From Bacteroidota bacterium (GTDB lineage: Bacteria > Bacteroidota > Bacteroidia > NS11-12g > UBA955): DNA of 64,000 bases. Positions within the stretch are counted from its first letter, which is position 1; each line of letters begins with the position of its first letter. The stretch spans positions 310,001-374,000 of the forward strand of contig JAGXTF010000118.1 in assembly GCA_018333525.1 (NCBI GenBank). The letters run 5' to 3'. The notes under the pieces are model-generated. The model did no database searches. It was given only the letters and a program-made list of their open reading frames with translations, and had not been told where the DNA came from. The position numbers were made by a program, and so were the translations under genes. Positions 19,247 through 28,461 of the stretch are shown one piece after another.

Positions 19247-19286
19247 CAATACCTTTGAAAAACTATAACTATTGGTAAAAATAAAA

Positions 19287-19979
19287 TTAGCGCAAATGCT
19301 TGTAGATGCTACCGGGAACAAACAATTTTACCAGGGCAAAAATCAATATCGGTCCCAAACCGCCGAGAATAAAATAAATCTGATTTGCCAGAAATCCTTC
19401 TCCCTGAATGTAAAGTAGGATTGCGGCAATCATTCCTCCAAAAAAGGCGCCACCCAAATGCCCTTCATGAGAAATTCTGGCCGATTCGGCTTTGGGCAAT
19501 TGGCTTAAAACGATAGACAATATGGAAAATAGAATTCCAAAAAACCAACCCGGAATTGGTATAGGAAGAAAAAACAGGGACAACATGCCATCCGGACGGA
19601 ATAAAATCCACGCATAAATCACACCCATTACGCCACCCGATGCGCCGAGTGCAGCATAATTATGATCCTCTTTCCGCATGAACAGGCAATACAGATTTCC
19701 CGCTATGATGGAGCCCAGAAAAATCAAAAAATACAATGTGGCACCAATACTCTCCTCCAGAGAAGGACCGAAGAAATAGAGCGTGAGCATGTTGAACAGC
19801 AAATGCAGGATATCCAAATGGCTAAAGCCGGAAAGAAAAATCCGGTCATATTCTTTATTTCGACGAACCCTGTCTGCAATTAAAATAAATCTCTCCGCGG
19901 TCTTCGGGTGACTATTGAGGTAAAAAAATACAATGACGTTAATGCCAATAAGCAAATACGTTAACTGAATGGCTGCCAT
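19287..19979 (-). CDS. Rhomboid family intramembrane serine protease
   Basis: A 230-residue polytopic membrane protease. The catalytic serine motif ALGASGGVMGVIYAW and the catalytic histidine in EGHLGGAFFGG are present, as are the conserved FSHLDILHLLFNMLTLYFFG helix and loop. Six or more hydrophobic segments fit the rhomboid core. Its ATG shares one base with the stop codon of the upstream lipoprotein gene (TAATG), so the two are translationally coupled. The substrate is unknown. Confidence 0.93.
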   Translation of the reverse strand: MAAIQLTYLLIGINVIVFFYLNSHPKTAERFILIADRVRRNKEYDRIFLSGFSHLDILHLLFNMLTLYFFGPSLEESIGATLYFLIFLGSIIAGNLYCLFMRKEDHNYAALGASGGVMGVIYAWILFRPDGMLSLFFLPIPIPGWFFGILFSILSIVLSQLPKAESARISHEGHLGGAFFGGMIAAILLYIQGEGFLANQIYFILGGLGPILIFALVKLFVPGSIYKHLR

Positions 19980-20722
19980 TATTGACGCAGAATTCTCCCT
20001 TCTCCAAACTCATGTTTTTCTATCATAAATAACGGATCCTGATAGTAAAGTACGTTGCCTTTACCATAAACATAAGCTTTAAATATACTGGTGGGATTAA
20101 CCTCTGCCACCCTATCGGTGTAGTGATAGAGATATACATCAGAGCTTCTCATTTCAGATGCATTTACAGCACTTCCATTTTCACATGTCCATGCCAATAT
20201 TCCGCCATAACCCCTAAAAATTACTGTGCCGGCGTTGTCACATTCACCGGAAACACTTCCGCATTTTACAGTCAATTCATGGGTGCCATTGCCCCAGGCA
20301 TGAAAAACCAGATTGTGGGTACGTATGGTATCTAAGCTATGTAATTCTGCCACGCCTTCAGCTACTATTTCATCCAGGCGATGCACATTGAGGGTACAAG
20401 TTGGGAATACATGTAAATCGCGCACCCAGTTGTATTTATTTTCATCGCGAATGGTGAGAATTCCATCGTGAATTTTGGTGCGGATTTTATCGGTTAAATG
20501 CGAACCATACCGAATGCTGATTTGCTCCGGCAGCGTTGTATCCATGGAAATATACAATTGAAATTTCTGACCAATTTCTAATTTGTTAAATGCACCAAGC
20601 TGTCGGGAAATGGTAATATCCTCCCCATAAGAGCGCACAAATCCCGGACCTTTACTGCATGAAATAAAGGACAACAAAATTGCTGTGATTAAGAATAGAA
20701 TATTTTGGCGCAATTTTGGCAA
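19979..20722 (-). CDS. DUF2807 (GIN domain) lipoprotein
   Basis: A 247-residue predicted lipoprotein with lipobox LLSFISC and a mature part that fits the DUF2807 auto-transporter adhesin head (GIN) family: ITISRQLGAFNKLEIGQKFQLYI, the DGILTIRDEN strand, and repeated short beta strands forming a solenoid. No ATG is available; TTG 20722 is the only start that keeps the whole signal peptide. It overlaps the rhomboid start by one base. The function of the family is unknown; surface location is inferred. Confidence 0.82.
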   Translation of the reverse strand: MPKLRQNILFLITAILLSFISCSKGPGFVRSYGEDITISRQLGAFNKLEIGQKFQLYISMDTTLPEQISIRYGSHLTDKIRTKIHDGILTIRDENKYNWVRDLHVFPTCTLNVHRLDEIVAEGVAELHSLDTIRTHNLVFHAWGNGTHELTVKCGSVSGECDNAGTVIFRGYGGILAWTCENGSAVNASEMRSSDVYLYHYTDRVAEVNPTSIFKAYVYGKGNVLYYQDPLFMIEKHEFGEGRILRQ

Positions 20723-20768
20723 TACAGTACTGAACGCAAATTTGAAGAAAAAGGATTAGAAATACACC

Positions 20769-21374
20769 ATGAAGAGAATTTCCATTTTAGGACTTTTGTT
20801 GTTTTCTGTATTTTCATTGTCTGCCCAGGACGATGAACCGGCAGGAAAGTTGCAGGAAGCAAATCGCGCCATGAATCAGCGAAACTACAGGGAAGCGGAA
20901 TTGATTTACAGAGAATTGCTCAGTCAGAATCCGGAGGATATGACCCTGAAACAATTTCTATGTCATGCCCTGATGAATCAAAAAAAATATAATGATGCCG
21001 ATAGCATGTTGCGCAGAATGGTTGAAAAAGACAGCAACAACATTGGCAATTACTGGTATTTGGGTTTGAGCCAGGAAAAGCAGAGGAAAGACAGCATGGC
21101 CATTTATTGGTTCAAATATTACATTCAAAAATCCAAAGATTTTACTTCCAATAATGTAAAAGTATGGTTATATGTTGGTGGTTCTTACCGCCGTTTGATG
21201 CACGATACAGGCATTACTGCCACACAATATGAAGACATGGTATACCATTACCAGAAATATTTGAAATTAAATCCGGGTGACCCGTATATGGCACAAATCC
21301 AGGATTTTCTGGAAGCGGTAAATACGCGTAAACCCAAGGGGAATGAACGCCTGAAGTGGGATGAGAAATCCTAA
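20769..21374 (+). CDS. Secreted tetratricopeptide-repeat protein
   Basis: A 201-residue protein with a signal peptide (MKRISILGLLLFSVFSLSAQ). TPR-type helices follow: NRAMNQRNYREAELIYRELL, a second pair around NQKKYNDADSMLRRMVEKDSNNIGNYWYLGLSQEK, and a third near the end (YQKYLKLNPGDPYMAQ). TPR arrays bind other proteins, so an envelope scaffold role is likely, but no partner is evident. It ends 29 nt before the HD gene. Confidence 0.85.
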   Translation: MKRISILGLLLFSVFSLSAQDDEPAGKLQEANRAMNQRNYREAELIYRELLSQNPEDMTLKQFLCHALMNQKKYNDADSMLRRMVEKDSNNIGNYWYLGLSQEKQRKDSMAIYWFKYYIQKSKDFTSNNVKVWLYVGGSYRRLMHDTGITATQYEDMVYHYQKYLKLNPGDPYMAQIQDFLEAVNTRKPKGNERLKWDEKS

Positions 21375-21386
21375 GCGCAGAGGGGT

Positions 21387-21394
21387 TAACTTTG
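21387..21394 (+). promoter_or_regulatory. -7 promoter element for the HD gene
   Basis: TAACTTTG is a perfect TAnnTTTG match ending 9 nt before ATG 21404. The alternative TTG start at 21392 lies within it, which supports the ATG. Confidence 0.55.
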
Positions 21395-21403
21395 CCCTGC
21401 CCA

Positions 21404-22627
21404 ATGGCCGGATTTAACAAGAACAAAATTATCAATGACCCTCTTTACGGGTTTTTAACCATACCAACTGAAACGGTTTACGATGTTATTCAGCATCCCT
21501 ATGTACAGCGATTGCGTCGTATCCGGCAACTTGGGCTTAGTGAATTGGTTTATCCCGGCGCCACACATACCCGATTTCATCATGCACTGGGCGCTCTGAA
21601 TCTGATGATACGCGCTATCGAAACCCTGAAAAGGAAAGGGATTGAAATCAGCGATGAAGAAACAGAAGCCGTTTATTTGGGAATTTTATTGCACGATATA
21701 GGCCACGGACCATTTAGCCATACTCTGGAACAAGTGATTGTAAAAGGCGTACACCATGAAAAGATTTCCGAATTGATGATGGAGAGAATCAACATGGAAA
21801 CATCCGGAAAATTGGAATTGACCATTCGAATTTTTAAAGGGGAATATTTTGAAAAACCTTTTTTGGGCCAATTGATTTCCGGCCAGCTGGACATGGACAG
21901 GCTGGATTATTTATTGCGGGATAGTTTTTACAGTGGGGTGTCCGAAGGTGTTGTGGGAACAGAAAGAATTATCAATATGCTGCATGTAGTTCAGGGAAAT
22001 TTAGTGGTGGAAGAGAAAGGAATTTACAGTGTAGAAAAATTTTTAGTTGCGCGAAGATTAATGTACTGGCAGGTTTATTTGCATAAAACCGCACTCGCAG
22101 CTGATGAATTACTTTTTGCAATTTTACAACGTGCACGCGAGTTGGCGGTTGAAGGAATTCCACTTGGTAGTTACCACCCGCTCATTCATTTTTTGGGTAG
22201 GGAAATTCATGAATCGGAGTTGGACGATGAAACTCTGGATTTATATGCAATGCTGGATGATAACGATATAATAAATGCTTTAAAAACGTGGAGCAGCCAC
22301 TCAGACAGGGTTTTATCGGTGTTGTCGCAATGTATGCTGAATAGAAATCTACCGAAAATAGTTATTCAAACGCAGAAATTCTTACCTGAAAAAATTCAGG
22401 AATTCAGACAAAATGCAATGAAAAAATTCTCCTTATCCGAACATGAAACAGAATTTTTTATACGCGAAGGAATTGTAGAAAATAACGCATATAAAACAGA
22501 TGGAGGCGGAATTCCAATACTCGGTAAAGATGGCGTTATCCGAGATGTTGCCGAGGCATCAGACAATTATAATTTGTCGTCATTAAAAGACACAGTAACC
22601 AAATATTATCTGACTTACTGGAGGTAA
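21404..22627 (+). CDS. HD-domain phosphohydrolase (dGTPase/SAMHD1-like)
   Basis: A 407-residue cytoplasmic protein with the HD metal-binding pattern: ATHTRFHHALG (first His), ILLHDIGHGPFSHTLE (HD pair) and a later Asp in SGQLDMDRLDYLLRDS. The region IINDPLYGFLTIPTETVYDVIQHPYVQRLRRIRQLG is characteristic of the YdhJ/SAMHD1-like group of (d)NTP phosphohydrolases. The exact substrate cannot be told from the sequence. ATG 21404 follows a strong -7 element at 21387. rsmA starts 3 nt after its stop codon, so they are cotranscribed. Confidence 0.9.
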   Translation: MAGFNKNKIINDPLYGFLTIPTETVYDVIQHPYVQRLRRIRQLGLSELVYPGATHTRFHHALGALNLMIRAIETLKRKGIEISDEETEAVYLGILLHDIGHGPFSHTLEQVIVKGVHHEKISELMMERINMETSGKLELTIRIFKGEYFEKPFLGQLISGQLDMDRLDYLLRDSFYSGVSEGVVGTERIINMLHVVQGNLVVEEKGIYSVEKFLVARRLMYWQVYLHKTALAADELLFAILQRARELAVEGIPLGSYHPLIHFLGREIHESELDDETLDLYAMLDDNDIINALKTWSSHSDRVLSVLSQCMLNRNLPKIVIQTQKFLPEKIQEFRQNAMKKFSLSEHETEFFIREGIVENNAYKTDGGGIPILGKDGVIRDVAEASDNYNLSSLKDTVTKYYLTYWR

Positions 22628-22630
22628 AAA

Positions 22631-23413
22631 ATGAATAAAGTAAGAGCAAAAAAACATTTAGGACAACATTTTTTACTGGATAAAAAAATAGCTTCAGATA
22701 TTGCGGCAATACTAAATTCAGATTCATACGACAAAGTGCTGGAGATAGGCCCGGGAATGGGAGTATTGACTGAATTTTTATATCCGGTATGGAAAGAAAA
22801 ATTGTATGTAATTGAAATCGATAAAGAATCTGTTCAATATTTAAAAAAAGTGGAATGGGCGGAAAACCTGAATATTCTGGAAGGAGATTTTTTGAATTGG
22901 AAACCGGCAGAAATATTCGACAAAAAAAAGATAGCTCTGATTGGAAATTATCCGTACAATATATCTACAGAAATTGCATTTAAGGCCATTGAAAATGTGG
23001 AAAATGTCGCATTTTTTGGTGGCATGTTTCAACTGGAGGTGGGCAAACGTCTTTGTGCCCCGCATGGGAATAAGGCATATGGCGTTACTTCTGTTTTACT
23101 TCAGGCTTATTTTAATTGCACGTTTAACTTCATTGTTGAGCCCAATGCTTTTTCTCCACCTCCTAAAGTAAAAAGTGGTGTAATTTCTTGTGTGAGAAAA
23201 AATGAAAATCAGGAATTCGTTTACAAATATTTAAAACTGGTAGTGAAGACGGCATTTAACCAAAGAAGAAAAACACTTTCCAATGCGCTGAAGTCACTAA
23301 CTTCATCCAATCCTAGATTTATATTACCGGAAAATTGGGCCGGGTTGCGGGCAGAACAACTCAGTGTGGAAGATTTCATACAATTATCACGAAATTGGCA
23401 GCAGGCATTATAA
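22631..23413 (+). CDS. rsmA: 16S rRNA dimethyladenosine transferase
   Basis: RsmA (KsgA) uses SAM to dimethylate two adjacent adenosines in helix 45 of 16S rRNA during small-subunit maturation. The 260-residue protein begins VRAKKHLGQHFLLDKKIASDI, then has the SAM motif VLEIGPGMGVLTEFL, the catalytic LIGNYPYNIS (NPPY-type motif) and the C-terminal TAFNQRRKTLSNAL. An SD-like GGAGG sits over the stop codon of the HD gene just before the ATG, one of the few clear SD sites here. Confidence 0.98.
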   Translation: MNKVRAKKHLGQHFLLDKKIASDIAAILNSDSYDKVLEIGPGMGVLTEFLYPVWKEKLYVIEIDKESVQYLKKVEWAENLNILEGDFLNWKPAEIFDKKKIALIGNYPYNISTEIAFKAIENVENVAFFGGMFQLEVGKRLCAPHGNKAYGVTSVLLQAYFNCTFNFIVEPNAFSPPPKVKSGVISCVRKNENQEFVYKYLKLVVKTAFNQRRKTLSNALKSLTSSNPRFILPENWAGLRAEQLSVEDFIQLSRNWQQAL

Positions 23414-23447
23414 AAAAGGGATTGCTTTTTGCGTTAACGTATTAGGG

Positions 23448-24848
23448 ATGAAGAAATTCGCTATTCTAACCTGCGTTTTAGTTTTGCTCGGAAATTTACG
23501 GGCACAGCAATCTTATTCGGATCAATTCCACAATTATGGGGATGTGAGCTTTTGGAATAACGATACTGCCTGGTTTGAATTGAAGAATACCGGAAGCGGA
23601 AATTTGGTCATTCTGCCTACATTTTATAACGAAAAATATAAATTACTTCTCTCGGACCGCAGCGTTTCTCCGGGGGCTAAAGTCAAAATCGGTATTGTTT
23701 ACTATACTGAAATAGTAGGTAAATTTAATGTAGAAGTTCCGGTGTATGTAAATCAGAAACCCGACCCGATTGTATTTCATCTTAAAGGGAATATCAAAGC
23801 CCTGGACCCATTGGCAGAAACCCGCTGTCCAAATATGGCAGAAGGAAATAGTGAGAATAAAATGGAGAAAGTGGTAGTAGTTGAAGTGAGGGATTTGGAA
23901 ACAGATGAATTGCTTCGACCGGATGGGCTGTCCGTAAAATCCAGAGATAACAAATCGGTAAAACTGGAAAAGGATAATGCAGTATTTAAAATGAGAATCA
24001 GCCCGGGAGGATATAAGGTTTTTGCTACCAAAAGCGGGTATAATGAGTATTATGCACAAATAACCCTGGAGCCATATCAGAATAAATTTATTGTTTACAT
24101 GGAAAAGGTGATGGTGGATCCTGATCCTGTTGTATTACCTCCTGCAGATACTCTTGTATATACCAAAGAAGAAAGGGAACCGGAAGGGTATAAAGATACT
24201 TTGATTTTGGAACCTGAACCGGATCCGCATAAACATCCCGAGGTGGATTCCACCATTATCAATACGAGAGAATTAAGCACACATGAGTATGCTTTAAATA
24301 ATATTATTTTCATTGTGGATGTGTCATCCTCCATGAACCGGGGAGGCAAGCTGGAATCTTTAAAAAGTTCTTATAATATTTTAATAGATGCTTTAAGGAG
24401 CCAGGATAGGGTTGGGATTGTTTCTATGAGTTCCAATGCAGAAATCATTGTTCCAAGTTCAGGAGTTTATAATAAAGACAGTTTGAAAAATAAACTTGCT
24501 ACCATAAAAATTTCAGGCGGTACAAATGGTGGTGCAGCAATAGATTTGGCATACAAGTTGGCAAAATCTAACTTTATCGAAGGTGGAAACAACCAGGTAA
24601 TTATTGCTACGGATGGAATTTTTTATGGAGGGACTCTGAGCCGCAAACAGATTGAACAATTGATTGCAAAGGGCAATAGTGAGGGTATTCATTTTAGTTC
24701 AGTTGCATTTGGCAGCGATCCCAAAGCCATCATGTTTCTGGAAAATCTTTCCACAATTGGCGGGGGTAACTTTGTACAGGTAACCGGAAACGACCGGGAA
24801 GAAGCGCAGTTGCTGGAAATGATCAAGACTCAAAGCAAGCGCAAATAG
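23448..24848 (+). CDS. Secreted VWA-domain protein
   Basis: A 466-residue protein. The preferred start is ATG 23448, giving signal peptide KKFAILTCVLVLLGNLRAQ; the frame upstream overlaps rsmA and is not needed. A DUF1573-like beta domain comes first (FHNYGDVSFWNNDTAWFELKNTGSGNL), then a carboxypeptidase-regulatory-like strand region. From about residue 280 there is a von Willebrand A domain with MIDAS residues DVSSSMN and a later TDG. VWA domains bind metal and mediate protein interaction. It is likely envelope-anchored or secreted; the partner is unknown. Confidence 0.88.
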   Translation: MKKFAILTCVLVLLGNLRAQQSYSDQFHNYGDVSFWNNDTAWFELKNTGSGNLVILPTFYNEKYKLLLSDRSVSPGAKVKIGIVYYTEIVGKFNVEVPVYVNQKPDPIVFHLKGNIKALDPLAETRCPNMAEGNSENKMEKVVVVEVRDLETDELLRPDGLSVKSRDNKSVKLEKDNAVFKMRISPGGYKVFATKSGYNEYYAQITLEPYQNKFIVYMEKVMVDPDPVVLPPADTLVYTKEEREPEGYKDTLILEPEPDPHKHPEVDSTIINTRELSTHEYALNNIIFIVDVSSSMNRGGKLESLKSSYNILIDALRSQDRVGIVSMSSNAEIIVPSSGVYNKDSLKNKLATIKISGGTNGGAAIDLAYKLAKSNFIEGGNNQVIIATDGIFYGGTLSRKQIEQLIAKGNSEGIHFSSVAFGSDPKAIMFLENLSTIGGGNFVQVTGNDREEAQLLEMIKTQSKRK

Positions 24849-24893
24849 GCCATAGCGCCTGCGTAGGATACTTTTTCCAAAAAAACATCATGG

Positions 24894-24928
24894 TTTTGTT
24901 TTTTTCCAAGTGCATATTCCTAAATTTG
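24894..24928 (+). promoter_or_regulatory. Promoter of the cytochrome oxidase operon
   Basis: TTTTG (24894-24898) and a perfect TAAATTTG (24921-24928) are 22 nt apart and lie 26 nt upstream of the cox2 ATG. This is the only promoter-like pair found before the operon. Confidence 0.6.
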
Positions 24929-24954
24929 CGACCTAAAATTCAAACTAGGCTTAG

Positions 24955-26457
24955 ATGAAAAGGCTAATTCAGACAAGGCTTCTGGCCGTAAACAGGGCAA
25001 AGAAGATACTCCTGATGTGCTTCACCATGCTCGCACCGATTGTTGCTTTGGCACAGGAGGCAACCGATGTGGTGAAACCACCGAAGGAATTTGATCCGCT
25101 ACATTGGGATTGGGTATTTATTGCTTCGGCAATTCTGGTAATTCTCATTGTTCTGGTTCTTGCCAAAGCTTTCGACATTGGCGCACTCACCGAAAAACTC
25201 ACAGGGAAAAAGGTGGTTGGATGGAACAAAATCAATGCCTGGCTTGCTATTATTACAATTATTGCCAGCGCTGCAGGTTTTGCCTATGAGATGATTTATC
25301 ATGGGAAATATTTATTGCTCGGAAATTCCATGTCCGAACATGGTTCTGAAATAGATTCCATGTTTAACTGGACATTTGGCTTCACTTTCGTGGTATTTGT
25401 AATAACTGAATTTCTGCTTTTCTGGTTTATGTTTAAATACCGCTACAGAGAAGGAGAAAAAGCACTTTACTTCTACCATAATAACAAACTCGAATTGATC
25501 TGGACAATTGTTCCCGCTGTAGTTTTAACCTTTTTGGTATTGCGCGGTTTCAATACCTGGAGCAGAATTACCGATAAAGATAGCATTGGAAAAGATGCGC
25601 GTGAAATCGAAGTATTTGCATATCAATTTGGCTGGAAAGCCAGATATGCCGGAGCTGATAAGGAATTCGGTGCACATAATTTCACTTTGATTTCAGGAAC
25701 AAACCCATTAGGGCTCGCTGTTAACACAGAAGTTGAAGCTTTGTTGGCAGATTTGGAACTTGCCATTCATGGAGATTCCAAAGACAGCATTAAAAATCCG
25801 GGGCTCATCCGTCTCATTCGCGATGCGGAAGATTCCAGCACCATTTGGCAGTTGCAGTTGAAAGCTTACGAAGCCAAACAGAATACCACTGCATATCCTG
25901 AGGTTTATAAAAATTTAAAAGCCAAAGCAATGGATGCCGCTTCAGGCACCTATAAAAGCAATCTTGAAAAAGACTTAAGACGCAAAAAAACAACGTTAGA
26001 CAGAATTGCGCAGTACCGCAAGAGTAAAGAATTCTTTAATGGTGCTGCCCATGATGATAAAATAACTACAGAGATTGTATTGGTTAAAGGCAAGCAATAT
26101 GTATTTAATTTCAGAGCAAGAGATGTAATTCACTCTGCTTATTTGCCCGACTTCCGTCAGCAAATCAACGTAGTGCCCGGAATGTCTACAAAATTCCAGT
26201 TCGTTCCCGTTAAAACTACCGCAGAAGCTCAGGCAGAAAAGGGAGATAAAGATTATAATTTCTATCTCTATTGCAATAAAATTTGTGGAGCAGCTCACTA
26301 CAATATGAAAATTAAAGTAACGGTAGTGGAGTCAGATGCCAAGTTCAATGCCTGGCTGGTAAACCAACCATCCGTATGGAATCCACCGGCAACACCAGCA
26401 GAGGTTCCGGCAGGAAGCGATTCTTCAGCAATTAAAAACAGCGTAGTAAAAAATTAA
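24955..26457 (+). CDS. coxB: Cytochrome c oxidase subunit II with a long insertion
   Basis: Subunit II carries the CuA centre that takes electrons from cytochrome c. The 500-residue protein has an N-terminal signal or helix (to ~ALAQ34), extra helices, then the usual two-helix anchor (about residues 138-200). The CuA domain contains FAYQFGWKARY near 221, His393 in DVIHSAYLPDF and Cys440, Cys444, His448, Met451 in CNKICGAAHYNM. Between residues about 255 and 370 lies a charged, helix-prone insertion of ~110 residues that interrupts the cupredoxin domain. The C-terminal tail has no cytochrome c domain. It is first in the oxidase operon. Confidence 0.95.
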   Translation: MKRLIQTRLLAVNRAKKILLMCFTMLAPIVALAQEATDVVKPPKEFDPLHWDWVFIASAILVILIVLVLAKAFDIGALTEKLTGKKVVGWNKINAWLAIITIIASAAGFAYEMIYHGKYLLLGNSMSEHGSEIDSMFNWTFGFTFVVFVITEFLLFWFMFKYRYREGEKALYFYHNNKLELIWTIVPAVVLTFLVLRGFNTWSRITDKDSIGKDAREIEVFAYQFGWKARYAGADKEFGAHNFTLISGTNPLGLAVNTEVEALLADLELAIHGDSKDSIKNPGLIRLIRDAEDSSTIWQLQLKAYEAKQNTTAYPEVYKNLKAKAMDAASGTYKSNLEKDLRRKKTTLDRIAQYRKSKEFFNGAAHDDKITTEIVLVKGKQYVFNFRARDVIHSAYLPDFRQQINVVPGMSTKFQFVPVKTTAEAQAEKGDKDYNFYLYCNKICGAAHYNMKIKVTVVESDAKFNAWLVNQPSVWNPPATPAEVPAGSDSSAIKNSVVKN

Positions 26458-26478
26458 AAAAAAATTCAAGCGAATTAT

Positions 26479-28359
26479 ATGAGTACAGCAGCAGCAGCTC
26501 ACGCGGAACACGAGGAACATCATCACCATGAGAGTTTCATACGCAAGTATGTATTCTCTATGGACCACAAGATGATTTCCAAACAGTTCCTGATGACCGG
26601 AATCATTATGGGTATACTCGGAATGGGTATGTCCCTGCTTTTCCGCTTGCAACTTGCATGGCCGGATGAGCAATTCAGTATTCTGGAGACTCTCCTGGGC
26701 AAATGGGGCGCGGGCGGAAAACTAGATCCAAATTTTTATATGGGTCTGGTTACCATTCATGGTACCATCATGGTATTTTACGTATTAACCGCAGGGTTGA
26801 GCGGTACCTTTAGTAACCTGTTAATTCCATTGCAATTGGGCGCAAGGGATATGGCTTCGCCATTCCTGAACATGCTCAGCTACTGGTTCTTTTTTGTATC
26901 TTCTGTGGTACTTTGTATTTCCATGTTTGTGGAAACCGGACCGGCATCTGCAGGTTGGACCGTTTATCCTCCATTAAGTGCACTTGAAAAAGCCATGCCC
27001 GGTTCAGGACTTGGAATGACGTTGTGGCTGGTGGCTATTGCGTTATTTATTATTTCTGCTCTGTTGGGCGGTATCAACTATATCAGTACAGTGTTAAATA
27101 TGCGTACAAAGGGAATGAGCATGAACCGCATGCCTCTGACCATTTGGGCATTTTTCTTTACTGCAGTTTTGGGTCTTCTTTCTTTCCCTGTATTGTTGGG
27201 TGCAGCTTTGTTCCTGATCTTCGACAGAAGTTTTGGTACCAGCTTTTATCTCAGCGATATATACCTGGAGGGAGTTGGTGCCCTGGAAAATATTGGTGGA
27301 AGTCCGGTTCTTTATCAACACCTATTCTGGTTCCTCGGTCACCCTGAAGTATATATCATTTTGATGCCTGCATTGGGAATTACCTCTGAAGTAATTTCTA
27401 CCAATGCGCGCAAACCAATCTTTGGATATTCAGCAATGGTAATATCCCTGATGGGTATTTCATTCCTTTCCTTTATTGTATGGGGGCACCACATGTTTGT
27501 TACTGGAATGAATCCATTCCTTGGCAGTGTGTTTATGATTCTCACGTTAATTATTGCGGTACCCTCTGCGGTAAAAGTGTTTAACTACCTTACAACCCTT
27601 TGGAAAGGAAACCTGCGGTTCACTCCGGCCATGTTGTTCTCCATTGGTCTGGTTTCATTCTTTATTTCAGGTGGTCTTACCGGTATTTATCTGGGTAATG
27701 CCGCACTGGATATTCAATTACACGATAGCTATTTTGTTGTTGCCCACTTCCACCTGGTAATGGGTAGCTCTGCAATATTTGGAATGTTCGCCGGTATTTA
27801 TCATTGGTTCCCAAGAATGTTTGGCAGGATGATGAATAATACACTGGGGTATTTTCACTTTTGGTTTACGTTCGTAACAGCATACCTCGTATTCTTCCCC
27901 ATGCATTTTATGGGATTGGCCGGCGTTCCACGTCGTTATTACCAATTCACTTTGATGAAAGAATTTGATGTATGGGTGGATGTAAACAAACTGATAACCA
28001 TTGCAGCAATTGCCGCAGGTATTGCGCAATTATTCTTTTTGTGGAATTTCTTCTATAGCATATTCAGAGGTAAAAAAGCAGAGCAAAATCCCTGGCAAAG
28101 TAATACTTTGGAATGGAGCGCTCCTGTAAAACACCACCATGGAAACTGGCCCGGCGAATTGCCAACCGTTTATCGCGGCCCACATGAATACAGCAGACCC
28201 GATCGCGAAGAAGATTTTTTCCCGCAGCATATTCCGGATGAATCCACACCGGATCCGCTAAAATCAGGAAAAACTGTACCTGCTCCGGAACAAAAAGAAC
28301 CGGAAACCACAGACAGTGTTTTCTTCTCTGCAATCAAAAGGGTTTTTGGCTGGAGCTAA
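26479..28359 (+). CDS. coxA: Cytochrome c oxidase subunit I
   Basis: The catalytic heme-copper subunit, 626 residues with 12 or more helices. All key ligands are visible: low-spin heme His in GLVTIHGTIMVFY, the CuB His-Tyr pair in LGHPEVYIILMPALG, the CuB HH pair in VWGHHMFVTGMNP, and the heme a3 and heme a histidines in HDSYFVVAHFHLVMGS. The long His-rich N-terminus (EHEEHHHHE) and the Pro/Glu-rich C-terminal tail vary within the family. It reduces oxygen to water and pumps protons. It is cotranscribed with cox2 (21 nt gap). Confidence 0.98.
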   Translation: MSTAAAAHAEHEEHHHHESFIRKYVFSMDHKMISKQFLMTGIIMGILGMGMSLLFRLQLAWPDEQFSILETLLGKWGAGGKLDPNFYMGLVTIHGTIMVFYVLTAGLSGTFSNLLIPLQLGARDMASPFLNMLSYWFFFVSSVVLCISMFVETGPASAGWTVYPPLSALEKAMPGSGLGMTLWLVAIALFIISALLGGINYISTVLNMRTKGMSMNRMPLTIWAFFFTAVLGLLSFPVLLGAALFLIFDRSFGTSFYLSDIYLEGVGALENIGGSPVLYQHLFWFLGHPEVYIILMPALGITSEVISTNARKPIFGYSAMVISLMGISFLSFIVWGHHMFVTGMNPFLGSVFMILTLIIAVPSAVKVFNYLTTLWKGNLRFTPAMLFSIGLVSFFISGGLTGIYLGNAALDIQLHDSYFVVAHFHLVMGSSAIFGMFAGIYHWFPRMFGRMMNNTLGYFHFWFTFVTAYLVFFPMHFMGLAGVPRRYYQFTLMKEFDVWVDVNKLITIAAIAAGIAQLFFLWNFFYSIFRGKKAEQNPWQSNTLEWSAPVKHHHGNWPGELPTVYRGPHEYSRPDREEDFFPQHIPDESTPDPLKSGKTVPAPEQKEPETTDSVFFSAIKRVFGWS

Positions 28360-28407
28360 TTTCGCAACGCCACGAATCGCAAAATTATTAATAGTAAAAT
28401 CTTTAAA

Positions 28408-28431
28408 CGAACAGGCTTTTTAGCCTGTTCG
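28408..28431 (+). promoter_or_regulatory. Perfect 10-bp hairpin between coxA and ctaA
   Basis: CGAACAGGCT-TTTT-AGCCTGTTCG is a perfect 10-bp stem with a tetraloop, followed by a T-rich stretch (TCTGTTTTATTATTATT). It could attenuate transcription between coxA and the assembly genes or hide the ctaA start. It also encodes part of the likely first CtaA membrane helix. Confidence 0.6.
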
Positions 28432-28461
28432 TCTGTTTTATTATTATTCTTTCTTGGCGGA

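Noticed and set aside
28408-28431. Calling the hairpin after coxA a plain terminator
   Set aside because: The following T-run is broken, ctaA and the rest of the oxidase operon continue in tight overlap, and the hairpin lies in the probable ctaA coding region; a regulatory role fits better.
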